Shown here piece by piece: positions 36,293 to 44,594 of a DNA stretch of 64,000 nt. The stretch's first letter is position 1. Each line of letters begins with the position of its first letter. The DNA lies in NCBI RefSeq assembly GCF_003634585.1, contig NZ_RBLG01000002.1, positions 434,001-498,000 of the forward strand, in the 5' to 3' direction. Below the pieces are notes generated by a model that saw only the letters and a list, made by a program, of their open reading frames with translations, ran no database searches and was not told the origin of the DNA. This DNA comes from Gillisia mitskevichiae. Lineage in GTDB: Bacteria; Bacteroidota; Bacteroidia; Flavobacteriales; Flavobacteriaceae. Position numbers and translations under genes: made by a program.

Positions 36293-36874
36293 ATGAAACG
36301 TATTAGTTTATCACTACTATTTTGCGCATCCCTATTAATTATTGGGTGTAAAAATGACAAAAAAGAAAAAGATGAAAATAAAACTTCCGACACTGAAATG
36401 ACTCAGGAAAAAGAAGTTGAGGTTAAAAAGGTAAAACTCACTTTAGAGCCAAAAAGCGATAGCAAGCTTTCTGGGAATGTTGTTTTCACAGAGGAGAACG
36501 GAGAGGTAACAATGACTGCTATTATAGATGGTCTAGCTGAGGGTATGCATGCTATTCATATTCATGAAAGTGCAGATTGTTCAGCTAAGGACGGATCTTC
36601 TGCTGGAGGTCACTGGAACCCTACCTTCGAACAACATGGAAAATGGGGCGATGCTTCAGGATATCATAGAGGAGATATAGGAAATTTCAAAGTAGATGGA
36701 AATGGGAATGGTACTATAACTATGACTACAGATAAATGGTGTATTGGCTGTGATGATGATGCTAAGAATATTATTGGGAAAGCAGTAGTAATTCATGACG
36801 GGGTAGACGATTTTACATCTCAACCTTCTGGTGCTGCTGGAACAAGAGTTGGATGTGGTTCTATTAAGATGTAG
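36293..36874 (+). CDS. sodC: Cu/Zn superoxide dismutase, lipoprotein
   Basis: 193 residues with a lipoprotein signal (LLIIGC, Cys19) and a Lys/Glu-rich linker. The Cu/Zn SOD domain has the Cu ligands HAIHIHE and GGHWNP, the Zn-site region HGKWGDASGYHRGDIGNF, a further His in VVIHDGVDDF, and the disulfide and active-site Arg segment AGTRVGCGSIKM. It dismutates superoxide in the envelope. An extra Cys pair (KWCIGCDDDA) is present. Single-gene unit with a strong terminator. Confidence 0.94.
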   Translation: MKRISLSLLFCASLLIIGCKNDKKEKDENKTSDTEMTQEKEVEVKKVKLTLEPKSDSKLSGNVVFTEENGEVTMTAIIDGLAEGMHAIHIHESADCSAKDGSSAGGHWNPTFEQHGKWGDASGYHRGDIGNFKVDGNGNGTITMTTDKWCIGCDDDAKNIIGKAVVIHDGVDDFTSQPSGAAGTRVGCGSIKM

Positions 36875-36899
36875 ACCCTATTTTTGAGAATATTTTAAT

Positions 36900-36928
36900 A
36901 AAAGCAACCTTCGGGTTGCTTTTATTAT
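36900..36928 (+). terminator. Rho-independent terminator after sodC (UUCG tetraloop)
   Basis: Stem AAAAGCAACC / GGTTGCTTTT at 36900-36909 and 36914-36923, closed by the extra-stable C(TTCG)G tetraloop. Confidence 0.88.
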
Positions 36929-36972
36929 TTTAAACAGAATAATTTTATATTTTTAAGCATAATTTCTATCCT

Positions 36973-37503
36973 ATGCAACAAGATAAGTTAATAGAAGAGC
37001 TTCAGGCTGGTAACCAAAAAGCCTTTGAACGCATTTATGAGCTTTATTCCCATAGTACCTATGGTATTATATATAGTATTATAAAAGACACCTCAATTTC
37101 AGAAGAAATTTTGCAAGATGTTTTTATTAAAATATGGAATAATGCCTCAAGTTATAACCCCGATAAAGGCAGGTTTTTCACTTGGGTCCTTAATATTGCC
37201 AGAAATGCTTCTATAGATAAAATTAGATCGAAAGATTTTAAAAATAAAAAGCTAAACCTAAAGAGTGATAATTTCGTAGATATATTGGAGTCTAAAACGA
37301 ACTTCTTCGGTAAAATTGATGCTATTGGTTTACAAAAGTATATTGATGCTTTGGGAGAAACTTGTAAAAGTTTAATAGACTTGTTGTTCTTTAAAGGCTA
37401 TACTCAAAAGGAAACCGCAGAAGAACTTGAAATGCCTCTGGGAACAGTAAAGACAAAGAACAGGGTTTGTATAGATAAATTACGATCTAAAGTATTACGA
37501 TAA
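36973..37503 (+). CDS. ECF-type RNA polymerase sigma factor (SigK-like)
   Basis: 176 residues with region 2 (ISEEILQDVFIKIWNNASSY; GRFFTWVLNIARNASIDKIRSK) and region 4 (KSLIDLLFFKGYTQKETAEELEMPLGTVKTKNRVCIDKLR). The region-4 sequence and the partner gene match ECF factors controlled by RskA-type anti-sigma proteins. The stop codon overlaps the anti-sigma ATG by one base (TAATG), so translation is coupled. Confidence 0.92.
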   Translation: MQQDKLIEELQAGNQKAFERIYELYSHSTYGIIYSIIKDTSISEEILQDVFIKIWNNASSYNPDKGRFFTWVLNIARNASIDKIRSKDFKNKKLNLKSDNFVDILESKTNFFGKIDAIGLQKYIDALGETCKSLIDLLFFKGYTQKETAEELEMPLGTVKTKNRVCIDKLRSKVLR

Positions 37504-38294
37504 TGGATATTAATAATTATATATCATCTGGTATTCTTGAACTATATGTATATGGTGCACTTTCTGAAACAGAAAGTAGAGAGGTTACCAGAATTTTAAA
37601 ACAATACCCGGAAGTTGAATCTGAGGTCAGTCAAATAGAAGAAGCACTTATTCAACTATCTGCTGCCGTAGCACCAGCCGATGCCGAGAATTTAATTTTG
37701 GCCATCAAGCAAAAGCTTGCACACAATCCAAAAGTAGTAAGCATGGAAAGCAGAAGATCTAACATTCCTATGTACATAGGATGGGCTGCAAGTTTGTTAT
37801 TCTTAATTGGGTTGTTTGTAATGTTCAATAAGAACAGAGAACTTAGACAAGATCTTCAAGCTTTACAGGGAGAAAAGGCGCAAATGGAAACTCAAATTGC
37901 TGATGCAAGAACCGATGCAGACAAATCTAAAGAACTCCTATCTATAATAAGAGATAAAAATATAATTAAAGTTCCTTTAGCAGGGCAAGCAGTGGCTCCA
38001 GACGCTTATGCTGCCGCTTACTGGGACAAGAACACAAATACCACCTATATAGATGTTAAGGATTTACCAGAGCCTCCAAGAGGAATGGTTTATCAAGTAT
38101 GGTCTTTAAAATTAGAACCATTAACTCCAACGAGCATAGGAATTTTAGATACGTATGAGGAAGACGAAAATAAAATATTTGCTTTGAAGAATATAAATCC
38201 ATCTGAAGCATTTGGAATTACATTAGAACCTGAAGGTGGTAGTGAATCCCCTACTATGGAACAATTATATACCTTGGGAGTTGTTTCTTCTTAG
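37503..38294 (+). CDS. RskA-like membrane anti-sigma factor
   Basis: 263 residues. The N-terminal cytoplasmic sigma-binding part includes SSGILELYVYGALSETESREVTRIL, followed by one membrane helix at about 88-108 and a coiled region (109-150). The extracytoplasmic C-terminal domain is of the anti-sigma-K factor RskA type (YAAAYWDKNTNTTYIDVKDL, PPRGMVYQVWSLK, PTSIGILDTY). It would hold the adjacent sigma factor until envelope or redox stress. Coupled to the sigma gene by a one-base overlap. Confidence 0.9.
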   Translation: MDINNYISSGILELYVYGALSETESREVTRILKQYPEVESEVSQIEEALIQLSAAVAPADAENLILAIKQKLAHNPKVVSMESRRSNIPMYIGWAASLLFLIGLFVMFNKNRELRQDLQALQGEKAQMETQIADARTDADKSKELLSIIRDKNIIKVPLAGQAVAPDAYAAAYWDKNTNTTYIDVKDLPEPPRGMVYQVWSLKLEPLTPTSIGILDTYEEDENKIFALKNINPSEAFGITLEPEGGSESPTMEQLYTLGVVSS

Positions 38295-38318
38295 AAATAG
38301 TAATTAGACTAATAAAAT

Positions 38319-38366
38319 AATCAGCTTTAAGTTCACAATATATCGTGAATTTAAAGCTGATTTTCT
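38319..38366 (+). terminator. Terminator after the sigma/anti-sigma operon
   Basis: Long 18-bp stem (one G-U) between 38319-38336 and 38345-38362 with an 8-nt loop, followed by TTTTCTTTT. Confidence 0.8.
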
Positions 38367-38634
38367 TTTGAGTATCCAATGGAAACCGGTTATAAATGCA
38401 AAGAGTCTGCTTCCTTAAGAAACAAACTCTTCACTAACCAACCAAAAAAATCATAAACAATTATTAGAGTAGAATTTAAAATAGTAGCCTTATTTAGCTT
38501 TAATATTTAAGCAATAAAATTTAATTTAGGGTAAATTATTTTTATTGCGCTGCTCTTAATAACTCTCTTGTAACATATTTACGAGAATAAATATGTTACG
38601 GTTTTATATTTTGGAAATTTTAACATCCATTTAC
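38367..38634. other. Intergenic region between convergent units, with a 12-bp inverted repeat
   Basis: No gene. Perfect arms GTAACATATTTA (38570-38581) and TAAATATGTTAC (38588-38599) are separated by 6 nt, 36 bp beyond the stop of the LytTR gene. No T-run follows in the direction of the LytTR gene, so it is not a standard terminator. Confidence 0.6.
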
Positions 38635-39390
38635 TTATTCTAGCCATTCTTTAAAAAGTTTTACTCGCTCTCTACTTACTATTAACTGATGTTTATTGAA
38701 ACATTCCAACTTTACTTCCAAACGTAAGTTAGAATAGCTTACAATATCTTTTATAGCATTTAGGTTTACAATAAATTTTCTACTAATCTTAAAGAATTTA
38801 TTTGGATCCAGATCTTGCTCTAATTTTTCTAAACTAAGATCTAACAAATAGCTTCTATCATTATTGGTATGTAAGTATGTTCCTTTATTTTCTGAATAAA
38901 AACAACAAATATCATTTACCTCAAAAATCTTTAAATGCTGCCCTACTTGTATAGTAAAGCGCTTCTTATATTCCTTAGGTGAAGGTTGCTGAAACATTTT
39001 TTGAATATCTTCCGCACTTATAAAACTAGGGCTCTTTTTAGCGCTATTAGAAGCGTATTTCTGTACAGCTTCCTCCAACTCTTCATCATCTATAGGTTTT
39101 AATAAATAATCTACACTATTCAACTTAAAAGCCTTTAAGGCATATTCATCATAGGCAGTTGTGAATATAATGGCGCTTTTAATTTCAACCTTTTCAAAGA
39201 TCTCGAAAGATAAGCCATCACTTAGTTGAATATCCAAAAAAATAAGTTCGGGATGCTCATTGTTTTTAAACCATTCCACCGCGTCATTTACACTGTGTAA
39301 CATAACAATTACCTCCAGTTCTAAACCTTTAAGCATTCTATTAAGTCTTCTCGCAGAAGGTTTTTCGTCTTCTATAATTACTACTTGCAT
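38635..39390 (-). CDS. LytTR-family response regulator
   Basis: 251 residues. The receiver domain has IIEDEKPSARRL, phospho-acceptor Asp53 in LIFLDIQLSDG and the Lys in YLLKPID. The LytTR DNA-binding domain begins near 140 (FTIQVGQHLKIFEVNDICCFYSEN...FFKISRKFIVNLNAI). LytTR proteins bind pairs of direct repeats. It is the last gene of the kinase-2TM-regulator unit and the obvious partner of the upstream LytS-type kinase. A candidate tandem target site is at 41105-41134. Confidence 0.93.
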   Translation of the reverse strand: MQVVIIEDEKPSARRLNRMLKGLELEVIVMLHSVNDAVEWFKNNEHPELIFLDIQLSDGLSFEIFEKVEIKSAIIFTTAYDEYALKAFKLNSVDYLLKPIDDEELEEAVQKYASNSAKKSPSFISAEDIQKMFQQPSPKEYKKRFTIQVGQHLKIFEVNDICCFYSENKGTYLHTNNDRSYLLDLSLEKLEQDLDPNKFFKISRKFIVNLNAIKDIVSYSNLRLEVKLECFNKHQLIVSRERVKLFKEWLE

Positions 39391-39406
39391 TTAATTAATT
39401 TAAGTA

Positions 39407-39700
39407 CTATTCCCATTTTTGTTTTTCCTCCTCCTTCATAAAAGATCTTATCTTTCTCTCTTCCCAATCCTTATTGAACATAGGATTAATTTGATGCGCT
39501 CTCATTGCGTCGAATATCAGCCCAATTCCCCAACCTGCAGTCACCCATAAAAACCATGGATATCTCCATTCATTTGAATAATAATTCACTGCTGCAAGAA
39601 ATATATTAACTACAATATAACTAAGTAGATGACTGTAGAATTTTTTTAATTCTTCTACTCTCTCTTTTGCTCTTTGATAATTTTTCTCTGAATTTTCCAT
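39407..39700 (-). CDS. Stand-alone 2TM-domain membrane protein
   Basis: 97 residues matching the 2TM domain (pfam13239-like): a charged amphipathic start YQRAKERVEELKKFYSHL, two hydrophobic helices (about 22-43 and 50-67) with GWGIGLIFDAM between them, and a charged end FNKDWEERKIRSFM. It is clearly paralogous to the C-terminal domain of the kinase encoded 5 bp upstream (shared GWGIGL and KDWEE-x-KI). Its role is unknown. Position between kinase and regulator suggests an accessory or sensory subunit. Confidence 0.85.
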   Translation of the reverse strand: MENSEKNYQRAKERVEELKKFYSHLLSYIVVNIFLAAVNYYSNEWRYPWFLWVTAGWGIGLIFDAMRAHQINPMFNKDWEERKIRSFMKEEEKQKWE

Positions 39701-39705
39701 CTTAA

Positions 39706-41034
39706 TTATTGATTACGTTTCATGTATTCTTTTATTTTCTTTTCTTCCCAATCTTTTCCTAATAAAGGGTTGTAGCCAAATACTTCCATAGCATGAAAGA
39801 GCAAGCCTATCCCCCATCCAATTGTAGGGAAGATCACCCAGGGAAATCCGTTACTAGAAAGTAAATTAAAGATTGCTAAAGCGGGGATAACGATACAATA
39901 AGAAGTTAGATTACCATAGAAGCCTCTTAGTTTTTTCACTTTCTCTTTGGCCCGTAGATAACTATTATCTGCATCTAATGTTTCTTCTCTTTTCATAACT
40001 TCAATCTTTTTGGTGAGTAATGGCAATCGTACTTCAAAATAATTTTCTGATTTATTTATTTTAACTTTTCTATTGGTTAACAGCCCATATCTCTGCTGAA
40101 TATTGATTAACCCAACTCTACTTCCTTTCCCTAATATTTCTTTTTCCTGAAGGTTGTTTTTTACAACTAATTCATTCCTGTCTTCAAAGATCTCTATTTG
40201 TAATGGCTGCTGTGGAGATACTCTATTATGCTTAACTGCATTTTCTAGTAGTAATTGAAGCGATAATGGAACTACTTTAGCTTCAGCAAGATTAAGCTCT
40301 AATGGAATAGAACAATTAATTCCATCTTCAAATCTCATTTTAAGAAGATTAATATAGGTTTTCGCAAATTTTATTTCTTCAGATAATTCTACTAATTCCT
40401 TATTTTTTTGCTCCAATACATACCTATATGTCTTTGATAAAGAAGTGGTGAATTTTTGAGCAGCAATTGGATTTTCTTCAATTAAAGAAGTTAATACATT
40501 TAAACTATTGAATAAAAAGTGTGGATCTAATTGATTTTTAAGTGCATCGAATTTGGCAGAAGCCGTACCGGCAATTATTTTTTGTTCAGCAACCCTTCTC
40601 TCCTGTAAAGCTTTATAAAAATAAAACAAGTGAAAGCTTAGAGAAATGATCGCCGTAAATAGTAAAGGAAAAAAATAATACCCTATACGCTCGTTGGCTA
40701 AAAATTCATCGATATTATATCTATTCTCAAAATAAACTAAGTGTATTATTCTACATACAAAATAAGCTATCAAAGTTAAAATTATACTTCCAACAACCCC
40801 TATTATTACTCGTTGCACACCTTTACCTTCCCAGTTCACCTTATCATTCATAAAATAAAAGAACAAACCATTTACTCCAGATAGGACAAAACTGTAAAAG
40901 AAGTAAAGACCCCAATTTGAAACACTTAACAAATCTTCTAAAGTAGTAGCCTGATTAAATACCATATCTAATAAGACCAAGATTATAGTAATTATAAGGC
41001 TTATCTTAATTAGTTTGAGAACAATTTTATACAT
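39706..41034 (-). CDS. LytS-type sensor histidine kinase with C-terminal 2TM domain
   Basis: 442 residues. Four membrane helices lie in the first ~140 residues. The His_kinase domain follows, with the phospho-acceptor His172 in QLDPHFLFNSLNVL. The ATPase part has LLENAVKHNR and GKGSRVGLINIQQRYG. Residues 359-442 form a 2TM domain much like the neighbouring stand-alone protein. Placing a membrane domain after the ATPase puts the catalytic core on a cytoplasmic loop held at both ends. It heads an operon with the 2TM and LytTR genes. The signal is unknown. Confidence 0.92.
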   Translation of the reverse strand: MYKIVLKLIKISLIITIILVLLDMVFNQATTLEDLLSVSNWGLYFFYSFVLSGVNGLFFYFMNDKVNWEGKGVQRVIIGVVGSIILTLIAYFVCRIIHLVYFENRYNIDEFLANERIGYYFFPLLFTAIISLSFHLFYFYKALQERRVAEQKIIAGTASAKFDALKNQLDPHFLFNSLNVLTSLIEENPIAAQKFTTSLSKTYRYVLEQKNKELVELSEEIKFAKTYINLLKMRFEDGINCSIPLELNLAEAKVVPLSLQLLLENAVKHNRVSPQQPLQIEIFEDRNELVVKNNLQEKEILGKGSRVGLINIQQRYGLLTNRKVKINKSENYFEVRLPLLTKKIEVMKREETLDADNSYLRAKEKVKKLRGFYGNLTSYCIVIPALAIFNLLSSNGFPWVIFPTIGWGIGLLFHAMEVFGYNPLLGKDWEEKKIKEYMKRNQ

Positions 41035-41104
41035 CGTTTTGTAATTATTACTTTAGAATAGATCAAATATCTTTAAATCATTAATTCTATTAAAGACTTT
41101 TAAA

Positions 41105-41134
41105 CTGAACTGTGATTTTTATAGGTTGAACTGT
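41105..41134 (-). promoter_or_regulatory. Candidate LytTR binding site upstream of the kinase operon
   Basis: On the minus strand ACAGTTCAA (41134-41126) and ACAGTTCAG (41113-41105) are direct repeats separated by 12 bp. The published LytTR consensus [TA][AC][CA]GTTN[AG][TG], as two repeats 12-13 bp apart, is matched 9/9 and 8/9. It lies 71 bp upstream of the kinase ATG, fitting autoregulation. Confidence 0.65.
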
Positions 41135-41244
41135 ATAGAATTACAATTTAGACTTAATTTCAACTAGATATTAATTACCGTTTTAAATAAATTTTAACAC
41201 TATAATTAATACCTTGAATTCTTAAAATCAATCTAACCCAAATT

Positions 41245-41679
41245 ATGAATATTTTTGAAGCTTTAAGGCAAGAACATGAAATCCAAAGAGAACTAGTTAA
41301 AAAACTGGTGTCTACCCATGGAGATACTCAGGAAAGAAAGAAAATTTATGAGCAGTTAAAACACGAGCTTAAGATACATGCAGATGCGGAAGAAAGACAT
41401 TTTTATGTTCCTTTAATCCAGAAAGATCTTACGCAAGAAAAAGCTAGACACAGTGTTGCAGAACATCACGAAATGGATGAACTAATGGAACAATTAGATG
41501 ATACAGACATGAGTGCATCTAACTGGTTAAAAATAGCAAAAGATCTTGAGCATAAGGTAACTCACCATTTGGATGAAGAAGAACATGAAGTCTTCCAAAT
41601 GGCAGGAAAAGCGCTAACTGAAAAACAAAAGATCTCATTGGCATCAGATTATAATAAAGAGATCACTAAGAACAGATAA
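41245..41679 (+). CDS. Hemerythrin-domain protein
   Basis: 144 residues, a predicted four-helix bundle with a hemerythrin-like pattern of His and acidic residues: HE at 11-12, HADAEERH at 45-52, HSVAEHHEMDE at 69-79 and HHLDEEEHEVF at 107-117. Such proteins bind a di-iron centre and sense or carry oxygen or NO, or store iron. No partner domain is attached. It is encoded divergently from the LytS/LytTR operon, with the candidate LytTR site in the shared region, so joint control is possible. Confidence 0.85.
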   Translation: MNIFEALRQEHEIQRELVKKLVSTHGDTQERKKIYEQLKHELKIHADAEERHFYVPLIQKDLTQEKARHSVAEHHEMDELMEQLDDTDMSASNWLKIAKDLEHKVTHHLDEEEHEVFQMAGKALTEKQKISLASDYNKEITKNR

Positions 41680-41700
41680 TTTTTGATTTATTAATTAAAG

Positions 41701-41738
41701 AAAAATCCGCCTCAAATGAATTGAAGCGGATTTTTATA
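41701..41738. terminator. Bidirectional terminator between hemerythrin and NDH-2 genes
   Basis: Stem AAAAATCCGCCTCAA / TTGAAGCGGATTTTT (41701-41715 and 41721-41735) with one mismatch, between convergent stops at 41679 and 41771. Confidence 0.8.
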
Positions 41739-41770
41739 TTTCAAACTCAACATATTTTCAGCAACAACTA

Positions 41771-43075
41771 CTATAGAGCTCTATCTGATTTAGATTGTTT
41801 TTGATTTTCTTTAAACGGTCTAATGATTAGTCTTGCTGCTTTATCAAAATTCACATAGTTATACACCCAATTAAAGAAAGTGACCAGCCTATTTCTGAAA
41901 CCTATTAAAAACCAAAGGTGTATAAACATCCATACGAACCATGCAAAGAAGCCACCAAATTTAAATTTACCCAACTCTACAACCGCCCGATTTCTTCCTA
42001 CAGTTGCCATAGTACCTTTATCAAAATATTTAAAAGGCTCTAATTCTTCGTTATTTAATAAGTGACTAATATTCTTAGCTAAATGTTTTCCTTGTTGGAT
42101 TGCAGGTTGAGCCACCATAGGATGTCCTTTCGGGAATTCATCGCTTTCCATTACTGCAATATCCCCAATAGCAAATATGTTATTATACCCATTTATCTGG
42201 CTATATTTATTTACAACATACCTATTAGCTTTTTCAATTAAAGCCTCTGCCTTGAGTCCTTTAACTGGAGCGCCAGTTACCCCTGCACTCCATATAAAAG
42301 TATACGTGTCAAATTTTGTAGATGTATTAGTTAATACCTCTCGCCCATCATAAGACTCAACTTGAGTATTTAGGTGCAGTTGCACTCCCAATTCCTTTAA
42401 AAAATTGGCAGCCTTCTCCGAAGATTTTTCACTCATTGGAGGTAATACTCTATCCATACCTTCAATAAGATGAATTTCCATTTCCGAAGCATCCAGATCT
42501 GGATAATCTTTTGGAACTACATGATTTCTTAACTCAGCAATTGCTCCACTTAATTCTACTCCAGTTGGCCCAGCCCCAGCAAGTACAAAGTTAAGTAAGG
42601 CTTTACGTTCTACTGGATCTTCGGTGATCACTGCTTGTTCAAGATTTTCTAAAATAAGACTCCTAATGTTTAAAGCATGCGGTACCGATTTCATCCACAT
42701 TCCATTCTTTTCTATACTATCATTCCCGAAAAAGTTGGTTTTAGAACCTGTAGCAATTATTAAATAATCATAATGAAGTTCCCCTATATTAGATTGAATT
42801 ATCTGTCTTCCTGAATCTATATTAGATACTTCTGCCATTCTAAAATAGCCTCTGTTGCTAGTTCTAATTATCTTTCTAAGCGGATATGCAATGGAATCTG
42901 GCTCTAATCCAGAGGTAGAAACCTGATAAAGAAGGGGCTGAAATGTGTGGTAGTTATGTTTATCTATTAATACCGTTTGCACTTGTTTCTTTAAAAGTTT
43001 CCTGGCTAAAGAAATTCCTCCAAATCCTCCTCCTATTATTACAACACGCGGTAAATTGGTTTTAGGTATATTCAT
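41771..43075 (-). CDS. Type II NADH dehydrogenase (NDH-2-like FAD oxidoreductase)
   Basis: 434 residues with an N-terminal FAD-binding IIGGGFGGISLARKL, a second dinucleotide-binding fold around LNFVLAGAGPTGVELSGAIAE (NADH site) and a quinone/FAD region AIGDIAVM...VAQPAIQQGKHLA. The C-terminal amphipathic to hydrophobic segment FFAWFVWMFIHLWFLIGF is suited to membrane attachment. NDH-2 passes electrons from NADH to quinone without pumping protons. Monocistronic. Confidence 0.9.
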   Translation of the reverse strand: MNIPKTNLPRVVIIGGGFGGISLARKLLKKQVQTVLIDKHNYHTFQPLLYQVSTSGLEPDSIAYPLRKIIRTSNRGYFRMAEVSNIDSGRQIIQSNIGELHYDYLIIATGSKTNFFGNDSIEKNGMWMKSVPHALNIRSLILENLEQAVITEDPVERKALLNFVLAGAGPTGVELSGAIAELRNHVVPKDYPDLDASEMEIHLIEGMDRVLPPMSEKSSEKAANFLKELGVQLHLNTQVESYDGREVLTNTSTKFDTYTFIWSAGVTGAPVKGLKAEALIEKANRYVVNKYSQINGYNNIFAIGDIAVMESDEFPKGHPMVAQPAIQQGKHLAKNISHLLNNEELEPFKYFDKGTMATVGRNRAVVELGKFKFGGFFAWFVWMFIHLWFLIGFRNRLVTFFNWVYNYVNFDKAARLIIRPFKENQKQSKSDRAL

Positions 43076-43263
43076 TTATCAATTAGAGATTATAGTGGGT
43101 AATATAAATAGGTATTAGTTTAACAATTATTCACCAATTTATATATCTTCGAAAATAAGAATAATTTGGCTTTTAAATAAATCCAATCAAACAGTTTAGA
43201 ATTTACCCTGCTAGATGTAACACTGTGCAACATTCAAAGACTAACAATTTGTAAATAGCATCT

Positions 43264-43758
43264 GTGGAGAAAGAATTAGAACATCAATTTGTAACCAATC
43301 TGGAGAGAGATCAAAATATTGTACACAAAATCTGTAGAATTTATACTAATGATCAGGCATCTCACAATGATTTATTTCAGGAAGTAACTATACAACTGTG
43401 GAAAGCATATCCAAAATTTAGAGGAGATTCTAAATTTAGCACATGGATGTATAGGGTGGCATTAAATACTGCTATTACTTTATATCGTAAGAAAAAAAGA
43501 GGAATTCAGACTCAAGATTACGATTCTGTTCATTTTAGAATTAAGGTAGATGAATATGATGATGAGACAGAGCAACGTTTATCATTAATGTACAATGCCG
43601 TTAAAGAATTAAACGATATAGATAAAGCCTTGGTTTTTCTGTATTTAGAAGACAAAAATTACAAAGAAATATCTGAAACAATGGGGATTAGTGAAGTGAA
43701 TGCTCGAGTGAAGATGAATAGAGTGAAAACTAAATTAAAAAAAATATTAAATCCGTAA
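43264..43758 (+). CDS. ECF-type RNA polymerase sigma factor
   Basis: 164 residues with region 2 (HNDLFQEVTIQLWKAYPKF; SKFSTWMYRVALNTAITLYRKKKR) and region 4 (LVFLYLEDKNYKEISETMGISEVNARVKMNRVKTKLKKIL). The start is GTG at 43264; an in-frame TAA lies four codons upstream. It is followed 4 bp later by a membrane protein gene likely to be its regulator. Third ECF factor in this window. Confidence 0.9.
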   Translation: MEKELEHQFVTNLERDQNIVHKICRIYTNDQASHNDLFQEVTIQLWKAYPKFRGDSKFSTWMYRVALNTAITLYRKKKRGIQTQDYDSVHFRIKVDEYDDETEQRLSLMYNAVKELNDIDKALVFLYLEDKNYKEISETMGISEVNARVKMNRVKTKLKKILNP

Positions 43759-43762
43759 GCAT

Positions 43763-44398
43763 ATGGATGAATTAGACTTGTTAAAAAGGGACTGGAATAG
43801 GCAGCAAGGGAATTATCCTAAGCTTAGCTTTGATGAGATCTACAAAATGATTTGGAAGCGTTCTCATTCTATCGTGAAATGGATCTTCTATATAAGTATC
43901 ATAGAACTTATTTTCGCTACTATTTTGAATATTGCTTTCTCTGGAGATAAATATTGGGAGGATATCGAAAAAAACAATTTGAAGGAGATAGTTACCGTCC
44001 TTTATATTTTAAGTTATGCCATCACGTTTTATTTTATCTATAGATTCTACAAGAATTATAAAATGATCTCTACTACAGATGATGCTGCAACTTTAATGAA
44101 GAACATTCTAAGAACAAGAAAAACTGTAAAATACTATATAGCTTATGTTCTAATATCTACTGGAGCAACAGCTATTGGCCTATTTAGTTATATGCTTTTA
44201 AATCATACGAATCCTGATGCCAAGGAGATCTCCAAATATTCTTTTGAAATGATGGATTGGGTTAAATTTATTGGTATAAGTGTATTGATTTTAACCTTAT
44301 TCCTAGGTCTAATTTGGGTATTTTACAGATTACTTTACGGAATATTACTAAGAAGACTGAAAAAAAATTATATAGAATTGAAGAAGTTAGAAATGTAA
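43763..44398 (+). CDS. Membrane protein encoded with an ECF sigma factor, function unknown
   Basis: 211 residues. The short N-terminal cytoplasmic segment DELDLLKRDWNRQQGNYPKLSFDEIYKMIWKRS is split here by the predicted helix H1, and about four membrane helices follow (residues ~35-55, 72-92, 115-137, 160-185). The N-terminal 'LLKRDWN' opening recurs in flavobacterial proteins next to ECF sigma genes. A regulatory (anti-sigma) role is inferred from the 4-bp spacing. It has no recognised enzymatic motif. Confidence 0.7.
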   Translation: MDELDLLKRDWNRQQGNYPKLSFDEIYKMIWKRSHSIVKWIFYISIIELIFATILNIAFSGDKYWEDIEKNNLKEIVTVLYILSYAITFYFIYRFYKNYKMISTTDDAATLMKNILRTRKTVKYYIAYVLISTGATAIGLFSYMLLNHTNPDAKEISKYSFEMMDWVKFIGISVLILTLFLGLIWVFYRLLYGILLRRLKKNYIELKKLEM

Positions 44399-44407
44399 TT
44401 TATAGTT

Positions 44408-44464
44408 TATAAATGGAATTGAAATATTTCCAATTCCTAATTCCATTTATAGACTTTGTTTTTC
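44408..44464 (+). terminator. Hairpin and probable terminator of the third ECF operon
   Basis: Perfect 13-bp arms TATAAATGGAATT (44408-44420) and AATTCCATTTATA (44439-44451), followed by a T-rich run. An alternative nested pairing GGAATTG / CAATTCC (44415-44421 and 44431-44437) competes with the outer stem. Confidence 0.6.
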
Positions 44465-44545
44465 TTACTCTTTATATCTCCTCTCCCGTCTTATCTTTTA
44501 ATAATGTTTTAAATCGGTTTATCCTCCAAACCCTTTTAAATACGT

Positions 44546-44553
44546 TACTTTTG
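44546..44553 (+). promoter_or_regulatory. Candidate -7 promoter box for the sterol desaturase-like gene
   Basis: TACTTTTG fits TAnnTTTG, 42 bp upstream of the ATG at 44595. Confidence 0.5.
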
Positions 44554-44594
44554 CAAAAATCAATTTTGCCCTCATTATTTAAAAATTCAAAAGA

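Noticed and set aside
43216-43232. Operator-like imperfect palindrome TGTAACACTGTGCAACA near the third ECF sigma gene
   Set aside because: Symmetry is interrupted at several positions, so the signal is too weak to claim.
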